A stretch of DNA of 9,821 nt, taken from NCBI GenBank assembly GCA_018609965.1, contig JAHENP010000239.1, positions 1 to 9,821 of the forward strand, read 5' to 3'. A program made the position numbers and the translations under genes. This stretch comes from Haloferacaceae archaeon (lineage in GTDB: Archaea > Halobacteriota > Halobacteria > Halobacteriales > Haloferacaceae). A model generated the notes under the pieces. It saw only the letters and a program-made list of their open reading frames with translations, was not told where the DNA came from and did not search any database. Below, piece by piece: positions 1 to 6,592 of this stretch. The number at the start of each line of letters is the position of its first letter. Position 1 is the stretch's first letter.

Positions 1-737
1 GAACCGATTACACAGCAGCCTTCCGGGAGACGGAGCCGTTGTTGCCGTCGGCGAGTTCTCCGGCCGTCGCCAGCGTGGCAGACACGTTGTTCGCGGCGCT
101 CCCCGACAGGAAGCCGGTGTTCGTCACCCACCCCGCCCGCGTCGGTGGGCGCGTCACTGACACCGACCCGCAGCCGTGTACAGTCGTCTCGGAGGGGCGA
201 CGACTCCAGTTTCGTGCGACGACAGCTGGCGACCCTGACGGCGACGACCCGACCGGGGACTTCGACAGCGACGACCCGGCTGGTGACGACGAGGACGGTC
301 TGGCCGGCGGTCCAGACGTGGTGACGACCGTCGAACCGACGGGGTTGGTCCACGCCGAACGGGGTCGCCAACGCGTCGCGAACGGCGGCTCGACACGGAA
401 GACGGTGAAGGTGTGTCACGACGACGACGGGCGACGGGTCACCTCCGAGATTGGCGCCCACGACGACCGCGTGTTCCAGGTGTTGGAGCGGCGGATCACA
501 CACGACTGCCGCCGGCGCGGGCACCGACCCCAAAAACCGGAGCTGTCCGACGAGGAGACGGAGACGCCCGTCGCGTTCTACTCCGTCGGCGACGGGATGG
601 ATGTGGGGATGTTGTTGAATGTGGACCCGGACGGGCTCGGAGAGATTCCGGCGTCACTCTCGGCGAAGGGACTGGTCGACGTCAAAAGCGACCCCGGACT
701 GACCGCGATGGGGGGACAGCGGTGTCGGAACGGCTAG
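1..737 (+). CDS. Unrecognised acidic haloarchaeal protein, 5'-truncated by the window edge
   Basis: The reading frame is open from the left edge (first full codon at base 3) to a TAG at 735-737, giving at least 244 residues; the true start is probably outside the window, although a TTG at 39 could serve. I do not recognise the family. The visible protein has an N-terminal part of about 60 residues, then a low-complexity Asp/Gly/Pro linker (bases about 228-300) built from an imperfect 27-base direct repeat (GCGACGACCC at 241 and 268). A C-terminal part of about 130 residues follows, moderately rich in Arg and His, with two Cys and a conserved-looking hydrophobic segment (VAFYSVGDGMDVGMLLNVD). 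No membrane segment or catalytic motif is evident. High GC in third codon positions and the acidic composition support real coding. It lies 287 bases before the transporter operon and has no evident functional link to it. Confidence 0.6.
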   Translation, partial: TDYTAAFRETEPLLPSASSPAVASVADTLFAALPDRKPVFVTHPARVGGRVTDTDPQPCTVVSEGRRLQFRATTAGDPDGDDPTGDFDSDDPAGDDEDGLAGGPDVVTTVEPTGLVHAERGRQRVANGGSTRKTVKVCHDDDGRRVTSEIGAHDDRVFQVLERRITHDCRRRGHRPQKPELSDEETETPVAFYSVGDGMDVGMLLNVDPDGLGEIPASLSAKGLVDVKSDPGLTAMGGQRCRNG

Positions 738-925
738 GGGGGTAAACAAATGACTGTTCGTGAGTCGCGTGACCGGACTGTCCCGGCTGTGTCGCTCCGT
801 GCCAGTTTCCACTCCGGTATACTCGCTCCGTTCTCCTCGAGACTGGAGGCCCCGGCTCGAAACTGCTGGGAAGTTGTTATGTATCGACCTCTTCTCTCCG
901 TTGTTTGCGTGAACTCTCCTACTCT

Positions 926-973
926 TGTGGTCCACAGCATACCCGGCTCCGACCCACGGTCCCGAGGGGTCGG
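926..973. promoter_or_regulatory. Two dyad elements upstream of the transporter promoter, possible operator
   Basis: TGTGG-T-CCACA occupies 926-936, and CCGACCC (949-955) faces GGGTCGG (967-973) across an 11-base spacer. Both lie just upstream of the TATA box at 990-997, where a haloarchaeal regulator of a sugar-uptake operon would act. I did not find the TrmB-type TACT-N7/8-GAGTA motif. The second dyad could instead be an RNA hairpin ending transcription from upstream, but no T-tract follows it. Function is inferred from position only. Confidence 0.3.
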
Positions 974-984
974 CTACCGTATCG

Positions 985-997
985 TTGGATTTTAAAA
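985..997 (+). promoter_or_regulatory. Archaeal TATA-box promoter of the ABC transporter operon
   Basis: The AT-only octamer TTTTAAAA at 990-997 stands out in GC-rich sequence and matches the haloarchaeal TATA consensus (TTTAWA-like). It lies about 30 bases before the ATG at 1025, so transcription would start only a few bases before that ATG, giving a leaderless or nearly leaderless mRNA. No Shine-Dalgarno sequence precedes the ATG, which agrees with this. The spacing supports 1025 as the translation start rather than upstream in-frame GTG codons. Confidence 0.6.
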
Positions 998-1024
998 CCC
1001 AGCCACTGTTACAATGGTATTCCA

Positions 1025-2407
1025 ATGGCAGACGGACAGCGGAAGCTGCCGCGGCGCACAGTCGTATCAGCAGTCGGTGCGGGAGCAATCACCAGTCTCG
1101 CAGGGTGCCAGGGGGGCGGCTCCGGCGGGAGCGTCGACGAGTCAGCACCGTTGATCTCCCACGAGCGGTTCGGGAAAGGCGACACCTCACTCGTCTATCA
1201 GACCAGTACGTTCTACACGCCAATCGAGGACCAGAGCGATCAGCCGGCCGCGGCGCCGGCGCTGAAACAACAACACGAGGAGTGGGCAGACAACCACCCC
1301 GACTACCGGATCGATGTCGAGTACCCGGCGTTTGGCCAGTGGAAGAACAACCTCCTGACGAGCGCCGCCGAGGGGAACGCCCCGGACGGATCGACGCTCG
1401 ACTCGAAGTGGGTGGCGGACTTCTACGAGTATCTCCAGCCGTTGAACGACTACGTCGACGACATCGACGACTTTTTTCCGTTCGTCAGGGAGACCGCGAT
1501 GCGGGACGGGGATCTGTTGGCGGCATGGAAGTACACCGGCTGTCGGTGTCTCTACTACCGGCAGGACGTGCTTGACACGTACAACAACGGCGATCCGCCG
1601 GTAACGTGGGAGGAGTTGTTGGAGGTCGGGCAGGCGATTGCCGACGGTGAGGAGATGGACGCGTTCATGTTCCCGACATCGTCGGCGCTCGCGAACCTGC
1701 CGTACTTCTGGAGCGCCGGCGGCGAGCTGCTTGACGAGTCGGGAGCGCCCGTGTTGGGTGCGGACGCGAACCGAGCGGCGCTTGTCGACGCGCTGGCGTT
1801 CATCCGCGACCTGGTAGAGACGGGTGTCACCCCACAACGGGTTGCAAGCGTCGAGGAGATCGAGTTCCTTCCACGCGAGGGTCGCGCGGGCAATCTCGCG
1901 ATGTTCGTCGGCAACAACGACCAGATCGAACGGAACATCAAGAACCCGATCGAGACGGACGACGAGATTCCCGACGACCGTTGGGAGCGGTGGAAAGTCG
2001 CGAAGATCCCACGTCCGGCCGACGGGGAACACACGACTGGGGTCGGCGGGTGGACCGAAGGGACGTTCCGAGAGGGTGACGACGGAGCCGCGGCCGCGAT
2101 GAAGTCGTTCATCGGGAAGTTCGCAGAGCCGGAGTCGATGGGGCGGTACTGTGAGGCGGCGGCGTTGCTCCCGACCCGCGAGTCGGTGTTCGACGACGAC
2201 GAACTGTACGACCCCGACACCCCCTACCAGGATCGGTTTCGGGCGTTCCTCCAAGACGGGATCGCTCGCCCACCGCGACCGATCTACAGCACGATTGCCT
2301 CGGAGTACGTGATCGCCATCGAGAACGTCGTGACCGGTCAGGCCAGCCCGGAGTCGGCGGCCCAGACGATGATCACCAACGTCGCCGACGAGTACGATGC
2401 CACCTGA
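1025..2407 (+). CDS. ABC transporter solute-binding lipoprotein (family 1, sugar-type, Tat-exported)
   Basis: This 460-residue protein is the extracytoplasmic receptor of the importer encoded by the next three genes. The N-terminus is a Tat lipoprotein signal: twin Arg at residues 10-11 (LPRRTVVSAVG), a hydrophobic stretch, and the lipobox LAGC with Cys28 as lipidation site, followed by a Gly/Ser-rich linker. Haloarchaea export most binding proteins folded through Tat and anchor them this way. The mature part has the length and layout of family 1 extracellular solute-binding proteins (UgpB/MalE-like), including a YYRQDVLD..G.PPVTWEELLEVGQAI segment and a GVGGWTEG segment typical of the hinge and lobe region. 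The frame stays open upstream to 905, but ATG 1025 is chosen because the signal peptide begins there and the TATA box lies about 30 bases before it. Substrate is not predictable; a sugar, oligosaccharide or glycerol-phosphate-like compound fits the family. It is the first gene of the operon, 30 bases before the permease gene. Confidence 0.93.
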   Translation: MADGQRKLPRRTVVSAVGAGAITSLAGCQGGGSGGSVDESAPLISHERFGKGDTSLVYQTSTFYTPIEDQSDQPAAAPALKQQHEEWADNHPDYRIDVEYPAFGQWKNNLLTSAAEGNAPDGSTLDSKWVADFYEYLQPLNDYVDDIDDFFPFVRETAMRDGDLLAAWKYTGCRCLYYRQDVLDTYNNGDPPVTWEELLEVGQAIADGEEMDAFMFPTSSALANLPYFWSAGGELLDESGAPVLGADANRAALVDALAFIRDLVETGVTPQRVASVEEIEFLPREGRAGNLAMFVGNNDQIERNIKNPIETDDEIPDDRWERWKVAKIPRPADGEHTTGVGGWTEGTFREGDDGAAAAMKSFIGKFAEPESMGRYCEAAALLPTRESVFDDDELYDPDTPYQDRFRAFLQDGIARPPRPIYSTIASEYVIAIENVVTGQASPESAAQTMITNVADEYDAT

Positions 2408-2437
2408 GGCGACGGAGACAACCGCGCTGCACCACAG

Positions 2438-3373
2438 ATGACAACACCCGACTCGACGACCGACCGTTCGTTCGCTCGTCTCCGGGCCGTCGGACGGCGA
2501 CTGTTGGACCACCCCCTGCCGTGGCTCGCACCGACACTGGTGTTGCTCGCGGTGTTCCAACTGTACCCGATGGTCGAGGCCGTGTTGATGAGCTTCACCA
2601 ACGAGAGCCTCGTCAGCCCGGACACGGAGTTCGTCGGGATCGAACAGTACGCACGACTCGCAACCGACCCCCAGTTTTGGGAGATGTTGCGAGTGACTGC
2701 GATCTACGCCTTCTCCAGTGTCGTGCTCCACGTTCTGCTGGGGTTGGTGCTCGCGTTGGCGATCGATTACGGCGTGCGACGCGGGTTGCGTGGCCACCTC
2801 ACCACCCGGGTGTCGGTGTTGCTCGCGTGGATCGTCCCCGGGATCATCATCGGGCTCGTCTGGAAAGTGATGCTCGTGGAGAGCCAGTTCGGTGCGATCA
2901 ACTACCTGTTGGGGCTGGTCGGGGTCGGTCCGGTGCCGTTCCGGTCTGATCCGACGCTGGCGCTGATCTCGACGATCGTCGCTGGCACGTGGCGGGGCAC
3001 TGCCTTCTCGATGATCATGATCTACGGCGGCCTCCAACGCGTTCCACAGCGGCTCTACGAGGCCGCTCGTGTCGACGGCGCCGGGCGGTGGAACCGGTTC
3101 CGACACGTCACGCTCCCACAGCTAAAGTCCGTGTTGTTCGTGACGATCGTCCTGGTGACGATCTACGCGCTCAACACGTTCGACCTGATCTTCGCGCTGA
3201 CCGGCGGTGGCCCCGGTCGGTCGACACAGGTGTTGGCGTTGTTCATGTACCAGGAGGCGTTCCAGGACAACGCACTCGGCCGTGGAGCGTCGATTGCGGT
3301 CGTGATGTTGGTCGCGAATCTCGCATTGACTGCGGTGTATCTGTACGCGTTCGATGTTTCCGAGGAGATATGA
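2438..3373 (+). CDS. ABC sugar-type permease, MalF/UgpA-like
   Basis: This 311-residue inner-membrane protein is one half of the translocation channel. About six hydrophobic segments are visible, near residues 28-50, 85-110, 123-146, 172-196, 232-255 and 282-304. Between the fourth and fifth lies the binding-protein-dependent transport EAA loop (EAARVDGAGRWNRFRHVTLP, about 208-227), which couples to the ATPase. The GGGPGRSTQVLALFMYQEAF stretch after the fifth segment is characteristic of the MalF/UgpA branch of the CUT1 importers. Length is normal for an archaeal member; it lacks the extra periplasmic domain of E. coli MalF. The ATG at 2438 is 30 bases after the binding-protein stop, with no strong Shine-Dalgarno sequence. 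Its TGA shares bases with the ATG of the next permease, so the two are translationally coupled and probably made in equal amounts. Confidence 0.95.
   Translation: MTTPDSTTDRSFARLRAVGRRLLDHPLPWLAPTLVLLAVFQLYPMVEAVLMSFTNESLVSPDTEFVGIEQYARLATDPQFWEMLRVTAIYAFSSVVLHVLLGLVLALAIDYGVRRGLRGHLTTRVSVLLAWIVPGIIIGLVWKVMLVESQFGAINYLLGLVGVGPVPFRSDPTLALISTIVAGTWRGTAFSMIMIYGGLQRVPQRLYEAARVDGAGRWNRFRHVTLPQLKSVLFVTIVLVTIYALNTFDLIFALTGGGPGRSTQVLALFMYQEAFQDNALGRGASIAVVMLVANLALTAVYLYAFDVSEEI
3362..3367 (+). promoter_or_regulatory. GAGGAG ribosome-binding sequence for the second permease
   Basis: GAGGAG lies within the last codons of the first permease, two bases before the ATG at 3370. The spacing is shorter than ideal, but with the ATGA overlap it supports coupled re-initiation at 3370 rather than at any upstream codon of the long open frame that precedes it. 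Confidence 0.4.
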
Positions 3374-4302
3374 CGAACAACGAACCACAGTCGGACGGCG
3401 GCACACCCGTCGAGACCGACACGATCCGACAGGAACAGCCGACGAGCCGACTCCGACGGCTCGCCGAGACGATCACCGCACCGGCAACCGTCGACGCCGC
3501 AGTGTACGTGCTGTACGCCGTCGCGGTCGTCTTCTTCGTGTTTCCCGCGTTGTGGGTGGTGTCCGCGAGTCTCCGGCCGGAAGGGGAGTTGTTCAGCTAC
3601 CCGTTTAGACTCCTTCCCTCGGAGATCTCGCTGACAGCGTACCAACAGGTGATCGACGCCGGGGTGGCAACGTGGCTGGTGAACTCCACGCTCGTCACCA
3701 TCTTGGGTGTCGGTGGGATCTTACTGGTGTCCGTGCCGGCGGCGTACGCCTTCTCGCGGTTCGAGTTCCGTGGTCGGCGTGGGCTACTCGGGATCGTGTT
3801 GTTGTTCCAGATGATCTCCCCGGTGATCATCATCGTCCCCCTCTACACGGTGATGTCGACGCTGGGGCTGCTCCGCACTCGCGCCGGGCTCGTGTTGTTG
3901 TACGTCGGGATTCAGACACCGTTCTCGATCTGGCTGCTGAAGGGGTACTTCGATACGGTGCCGATGGAGTTGGACTACGCCGCCCGGATCGACGGCTGCA
4001 ACCGGCTCCAGACGCTCCGGTACGTGTTGTTGCGCCCCGTCGCGCCCGGAATCGCCGTCGTCGGGATCTTCAACACCGTGTTGACCTGGTCGGAGTTCGT
4101 GCTCGCGTTTACCGTGTTGCGCAGCGAGAGCCGGCTCCACACCATCTCGATTGGCGTCTACAAGTTCCAAGGCCAGTACGGCAACGACTGGCGCGCCATC
4201 GCGGCCGCGAGCGTGATCGGGATGCTCCCGCTCGTTCTCGTCTTCCTCGGACTGCAACGTTACTTCGTGAAAGGACTCGTCGAAGGCTCACTCAAAGGAT
4301 GA
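3370..4302 (+). CDS. ABC sugar-type permease, MalG/UgpE-like
   Basis: This 310-residue membrane protein is the second channel subunit. A polar N-terminal tail of about 40 residues precedes about six hydrophobic segments, near 42-66, 104-124, 139-160, 172-192, 225-247 and 274-296. The EAA loop reads ELDYAARIDGCNRLQTLRYV (about 200-219), with the conserved Ala-Ala and Asp-Gly. The C-terminus KGLVEGSLKG matches the usual MalG-type ending (GL..G..KG), so the protein is full length. The start is the ATG at 3370, which overlaps the TGA of the previous gene as ATGA. The frame is open far upstream, but that part lies inside the other permease and is a GC-rich shadow. Its own TGA overlaps the ATG of the ATPase gene in the same way. 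Confidence 0.95.
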   Translation: MTNNEPQSDGGTPVETDTIRQEQPTSRLRRLAETITAPATVDAAVYVLYAVAVVFFVFPALWVVSASLRPEGELFSYPFRLLPSEISLTAYQQVIDAGVATWLVNSTLVTILGVGGILLVSVPAAYAFSRFEFRGRRGLLGIVLLFQMISPVIIIVPLYTVMSTLGLLRTRAGLVLLYVGIQTPFSIWLLKGYFDTVPMELDYAARIDGCNRLQTLRYVLLRPVAPGIAVVGIFNTVLTWSEFVLAFTVLRSESRLHTISIGVYKFQGQYGNDWRAIAAASVIGMLPLVLVFLGLQRYFVKGLVEGSLKG

Positions 4303-5582
4303 CTGACGAACACACACACGACTTTCGACACACGCACGAACACAGGCGCGACTCACACGGTGACACCCCGCCGACTCGGTCGTCCGGTGTCGCGACAGTT
4401 GCGGCGTCGCGTCGGGTAGCGACGGACGGCGGGCAACCCCGTCGTCGGTCAGAGACCGGGGTGGCGCTCGAACTGACAGACGTGACGAAGACGTACGGTG
4501 AAGCCGCGACAGCAGTCGAGAATCTCTCCGTGTCGCTGCGAGAGGGTGAGCTGTTGGTGCTCGTCGGCCCGTCCGGCTGCGGGAAGTCGACGACACTCCG
4601 GATGATCGCCGGACTAGAGGAGCCGACAAGCGGCGACATCCGAATCGACGGCGAGTCGGTGCTCGGGCTCGAACCGGAGGCACGCAACACCGCGATGGTG
4701 TTCCAGAACTACGCGTTGTACCCACACATGACCGCCCGACAGAACATCGGCTTCGGGCTCCGGATGACGACGAGCCTGTCCGACGAGGAGGTGGCTGCCG
4801 AGGTGGAGTCGGCCGCCGAGACGCTCGACGTGACCGAACTGCTCGACGCCACGCCGGATTCGATGTCGGGTGGCCAACAACAACGCGTCGCGCTCGGCCG
4901 AGCGATTGTCCGTGACCCGTCGGTGTTTCTGTTGGACGAGCCGTTGTCCAACCTGGACGCCACCCTACGGGCGCGGATGCGGACGGAGATCCAACAGCTC
5001 CAACGCGAGTTGGGTGTGACGACCGTCTACGTCACCCACGACCAGACAGAGGCGATGACGATGGGTGATCGGGTTGCGGTGCTCTCGGACGGGGAAATCC
5101 AACAGGTCGCGCCCCCGATGAACTGTTATCACGAGCCTGCAAACCTGTTTGTCGCGCAGTTCGTCGGCGAGCCGTCGATGAACACGCTCGCGATGCGAAA
5201 CGGTCGTGACAGTTTCACCGGGCCGGTCGACTACCCCGTTGTCGACCCGCTCGCGGACGCCGCTCACGGTGTCGACCGGGTGACGATTGGCGTTCGACCG
5301 GAGGACATCAGCGTCGAACCGGAGGCTGACGACGCAGAGACGACACTCCCCGCGAGGGTGGATGTCACCGAACCAGTGGGAGAGCGGTCGTTCGTCCACG
5401 CGACACTGGATGGAGGGCCGAGCGTCACGGCCGCCGTTGAGGGGAGTGCCGGCGTGCGGGAACGCGATCAGGTCGGGCTTCGGCTGCCACCGGACCGACT
5501 CCACCTGTTCGACACCGACTCCGGTGAGGCCATCCACCACCCGGACCGGGAGTCGGCGACGGCGGCGTTCGGGCCAGTCTGA
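4299..5582 (+). CDS. ABC transporter ATP-binding protein, MalK/UgpC/MsmX-like
   Basis: This protein hydrolyses ATP to drive the importer from the cytoplasmic face. As called it has 427 residues. The nucleotide-binding domain starts near residue 55 (VALELTDVTKTYG). It has Walker A GPSGCGKST (90-98), Q-loop Gln136 in VFQNYALYPH, signature MSGGQQQ (189-195), Walker B FLLDEP (210-215), D-loop SNLDA, and switch His247 in YVTHDQTEAM. A C-terminal TOBE/MalK-type regulatory domain follows (GVRPEDI at 331-337), ending after LRLPPDRLHLFD. All catalytic residues are present. Two oddities: the segment after the H-loop reads APPMNCYHEP where relatives usually have a Glu-Leu/Val-Tyr pattern, and there is an N-terminal extension of 54 residues with many His. 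ATG 4299 is chosen because it overlaps the preceding TGA. GTG 4461 would give a more usual 373 residues but has no ribosome-binding sequence. It is the last gene of the operon. Confidence 0.94.
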   Translation: MTDEHTHDFRHTHEHRRDSHGDTPPTRSSGVATVAASRRVATDGGQPRRRSETGVALELTDVTKTYGEAATAVENLSVSLREGELLVLVGPSGCGKSTTLRMIAGLEEPTSGDIRIDGESVLGLEPEARNTAMVFQNYALYPHMTARQNIGFGLRMTTSLSDEEVAAEVESAAETLDVTELLDATPDSMSGGQQQRVALGRAIVRDPSVFLLDEPLSNLDATLRARMRTEIQQLQRELGVTTVYVTHDQTEAMTMGDRVAVLSDGEIQQVAPPMNCYHEPANLFVAQFVGEPSMNTLAMRNGRDSFTGPVDYPVVDPLADAAHGVDRVTIGVRPEDISVEPEADDAETTLPARVDVTEPVGERSFVHATLDGGPSVTAAVEGSAGVRERDQVGLRLPPDRLHLFDTDSGEAIHHPDRESATAAFGPV

Positions 5583-5658
5583 GGACAGTCGCACTCACCG
5601 ACAACACACGCAACAACCGTTTGTCTCCTCTGAGCCCTGCCCACGACATGATCACAGG

Positions 5659-5710
5659 ATAAGAGTCTTATTGAGGAACTGTTATCAACTCTCAATATCC
5701 TATCAGATAG
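5659..5710. repeat. Two perfect short palindromes, possible regulator sites
   Basis: ATAAGA-G-TCTTAT (5659-5671) and CTATC-A-GATAG (5700-5710) are both perfect odd-centred palindromes, 28 bases apart. The second ends one base before the GTG that opens a small ORF at 5712. If that ORF is expressed they sit where an operator would be; if the frame extends upstream they lie inside coding sequence, and chance in AT-rich DNA becomes the likelier explanation. Confidence 0.3.
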
Positions 5711-5711
5711 T

Positions 5712-5951
5712 GTGGAAAGTGATTCTTCCAAAGATGCCTTTGGCTACACACACCGGTCTGGTGGCGATCACATGATTGGTGACTCGATGCCTGCAACGTT
5801 CGGTGATTCACAGCGTGTGTTACACGATGCGAACGGTCAGACGCCGAGCGACAGTCAGGATATCAAGGTGCCCGGAGGCGAGCGACCCGAGACTGGTGAA
5901 GTAGAAACACAAACAGAACAAAGTGTCAAAGAAATGTTAGTACATCTATAA
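5712..5951 (+). CDS. Possible small acidic protein or gene remnant, unrecognised
   Basis: A 79-codon frame runs from GTG 5712 to TAA 5949-5951. The same frame is open back to 5652, just after a TGA, and that upstream part reads like protein (SLIEELLSTLNILSD, an amphipathic leucine-rich helix) but has no ATG. This looks like a gene that lost its start, or like chance. The product is Ser/Asp/Glu-rich and hydrophilic, without Cys or membrane segment, and ends in a TEQSVKEMLVHL tail. Third codon positions are far less GC-rich than in the flanking genes, pointing to a foreign or decaying sequence. I do not recognise any family. No TATA box of quality lies at the right distance from 5712. Confidence 0.25.
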   Translation: MESDSSKDAFGYTHRSGGDHMIGDSMPATFGDSQRVLHDANGQTPSDSQDIKVPGGERPETGEVETQTEQSVKEMLVHL

Positions 5952-6077
5952 AGACGAGAGAACTCTGGTAAAGGGATAGTTCCGTACCACTGTTGTGGGC
6001 CGACAGAGTGTCTTCAGCAGTCATAAACCTGTGAACAGTATCATTGTATTCAGCTACCATAGGGCGCTGACGCAGGC

Positions 6078-6092
6078 ACGAAACCGTTTCGT
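6078..6092. promoter_or_regulatory. 15-base perfect palindrome, candidate operator
   Basis: ACGAAAC-C-GTTTCGT has 7-base perfect arms around one base. It lies about 24 bases upstream of the TATA-like element at 6116-6124, a usual distance for an archaeal activator or repressor site. No regulator gene is in the window, and I cannot name the protein that would bind it. Confidence 0.4.
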
Positions 6093-6115
6093 TCTCACTG
6101 GCGACTAAAAACACG

Positions 6116-6124
6116 TTATAAAAA
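6116..6124 (+). promoter_or_regulatory. TATA-like promoter element with leaderless spacing
   Basis: TTATAAAAA at 6116-6124 is a strong TATA candidate. The ATG at 6140 lies about 20-24 bases downstream, the spacing of a leaderless haloarchaeal transcript. What it transcribes is unclear: the ATG opens only a 10-codon frame (6140-6172) ending in TAA. It may drive a small RNA, a leader peptide, or be the leftover 5' end of a lost gene. Confidence 0.4.
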
Positions 6125-6139
6125 AGATACTCAGGAAAA

Positions 6140-6172
6140 ATGAGTAGTAGCAACGCGTATATGTACTTCTAA
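6140..6172 (+). other. Ten-codon open frame behind the promoter-like element
   Basis: The peptide would be MSSSNAYMYF, followed by TAA. It is noted only because it follows a TATA-like box and a palindrome at ideal distances. It is too short to support a protein call from sequence alone; a small RNA or the remains of a truncated gene start are equally possible. No frame continuing downstream resembles a protein before the tRNA gene. Confidence 0.15.
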
Positions 6173-6266
6173 TCGACTACCCATACAGTTTTCAGGGACT
6201 AGTCGGATGAAGCAGTCGGAGAAGTGATGTACTGGTTGAACGACTGATAACTGGCCAAGATAGAAT

Positions 6267-6341
6267 TGCTCCGGCCGGGATTCGAACCCAGGTCATCGCC
6301 TCGAGAGGGCAATATGATTGGCCGGACTACACCACCGGAGC
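6267..6341 (-). tRNA. tRNA-Glu, anticodon CTC
   Basis: On the minus strand the gene begins at 6341 with acceptor arm GCTCCGG, paired with CCGGAGC at the 3' end. The anticodon stem is TTGCC/GGCGA around loop CTCTCGA, so the anticodon is CTC, reading GAG (Glu). The T arm is CTGGG-TTCGAAT-CCCGG. The D arm is GTGTAGTCCGGCCAATCAT with a weak inner pair, as is common in tRNA-Glu. The discriminator base is A (plus-strand T at 6267). CCA is not encoded, as expected for a haloarchaeon. No intron is present. A Glu tRNA reading GAG is in high demand here because the proteins are so acidic and GC-rich. The 3' end faces the AT-rich tract to its left. Confidence 0.95.
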
Positions 6342-6592
6342 GTACACAGAACAGTAACGGGTTCCTACTCAAAACGGTGTCGTTTCACCGACGCCGTGGT
6401 GCGGTGTGACGTGTCTCCGTCCGGCCGGACAGTCCACCTGCAGGACCGACACGGAGAGATCGACGGGGTCGCCGTCCGCGGACGCGGTTGGCTTCTCCGA
6501 ACAACTCGGGTACGACCGACTCGGTGGGTTCGACCACGAGTTCATCGACGGCGTCACCGCGCCGGTCGTGGAGTTCACCCGGCGGCTGTCGG
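6342..6592. other. Gap between tRNA and asparaginase; possible coding remnant
   Basis: These 251 bases hold no confident gene. On the plus strand the frame beginning with GTG 6406 is GC-biased in third positions and, from about 6475 to 6600, reads like a protein fragment (EQLGYDRLGGFDHEFIDG). Just upstream the neighbouring frame looks more protein-like (SPSGRTVHLQDRHGEIDG). A decayed, frameshifted gene remnant is conceivable, but in DNA this GC-rich such shadows are common. Confidence 0.2.
6366..6375 (-). promoter_or_regulatory. Possible TATA element of the tRNA-Glu gene
   Basis: Read on the minus strand this is GTTTTGAGTA, 25-34 bases upstream of the first tRNA base. That is the right distance for an archaeal TATA box, but the match to consensus is only partial. 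Confidence 0.3.

Larger units (their letters stand above)
5583..6266. other. AT-richer intergenic stretch with no convincing gene
   Basis: From the operon stop to the 3' end of the tRNA gene I see no recognisable protein. From about 5650 the composition becomes clearly more AT-rich than both flanks, with many A/T third positions in every frame, unlike the rest of the window. It holds three perfect short palindromes (5659-5671, 5700-5710, 6078-6092), a TATA-like element (6116-6124) and a small open frame (5712-5951). A loose cluster of AGTCG and its complement lies at 6174-6246. A minus-strand open frame of 75 codons (6153-5926) has no family signature. The tract abuts the tRNA 3' end, so it may be residue of an integrated element, but I found no copy of the tRNA 3' end elsewhere in the window. 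Confidence 0.5.

Noticed and set aside
905..1024. Upstream extension of the binding-protein frame to 905
   Set aside because: It would bury the Tat signal 40 residues into the protein and include the TATA box; ATG 1025 fits both signals.
1187..3106. A 639-codon open frame on the minus strand across the binding-protein and first permease genes
   Set aside because: It is antisense to two certain genes, is Arg/His/Gln-rich without domain signature, and is the usual GC-rich shadow of plus-strand coding.
5926..6153. 75-codon minus-strand frame in the AT-rich tract
   Set aside because: Frames of this length are expected by chance; there is no family resemblance and no promoter or ribosome-binding sequence in front of it.
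6174..6246. Four scattered copies of AGTCG or its complement (6174-6179, 6200-6205, 6213-6218, 6241-6246), suggesting terminal inverted repeats
   Set aside because: Arms are only six bases, spacing is irregular, and no transposase or target duplication is visible.
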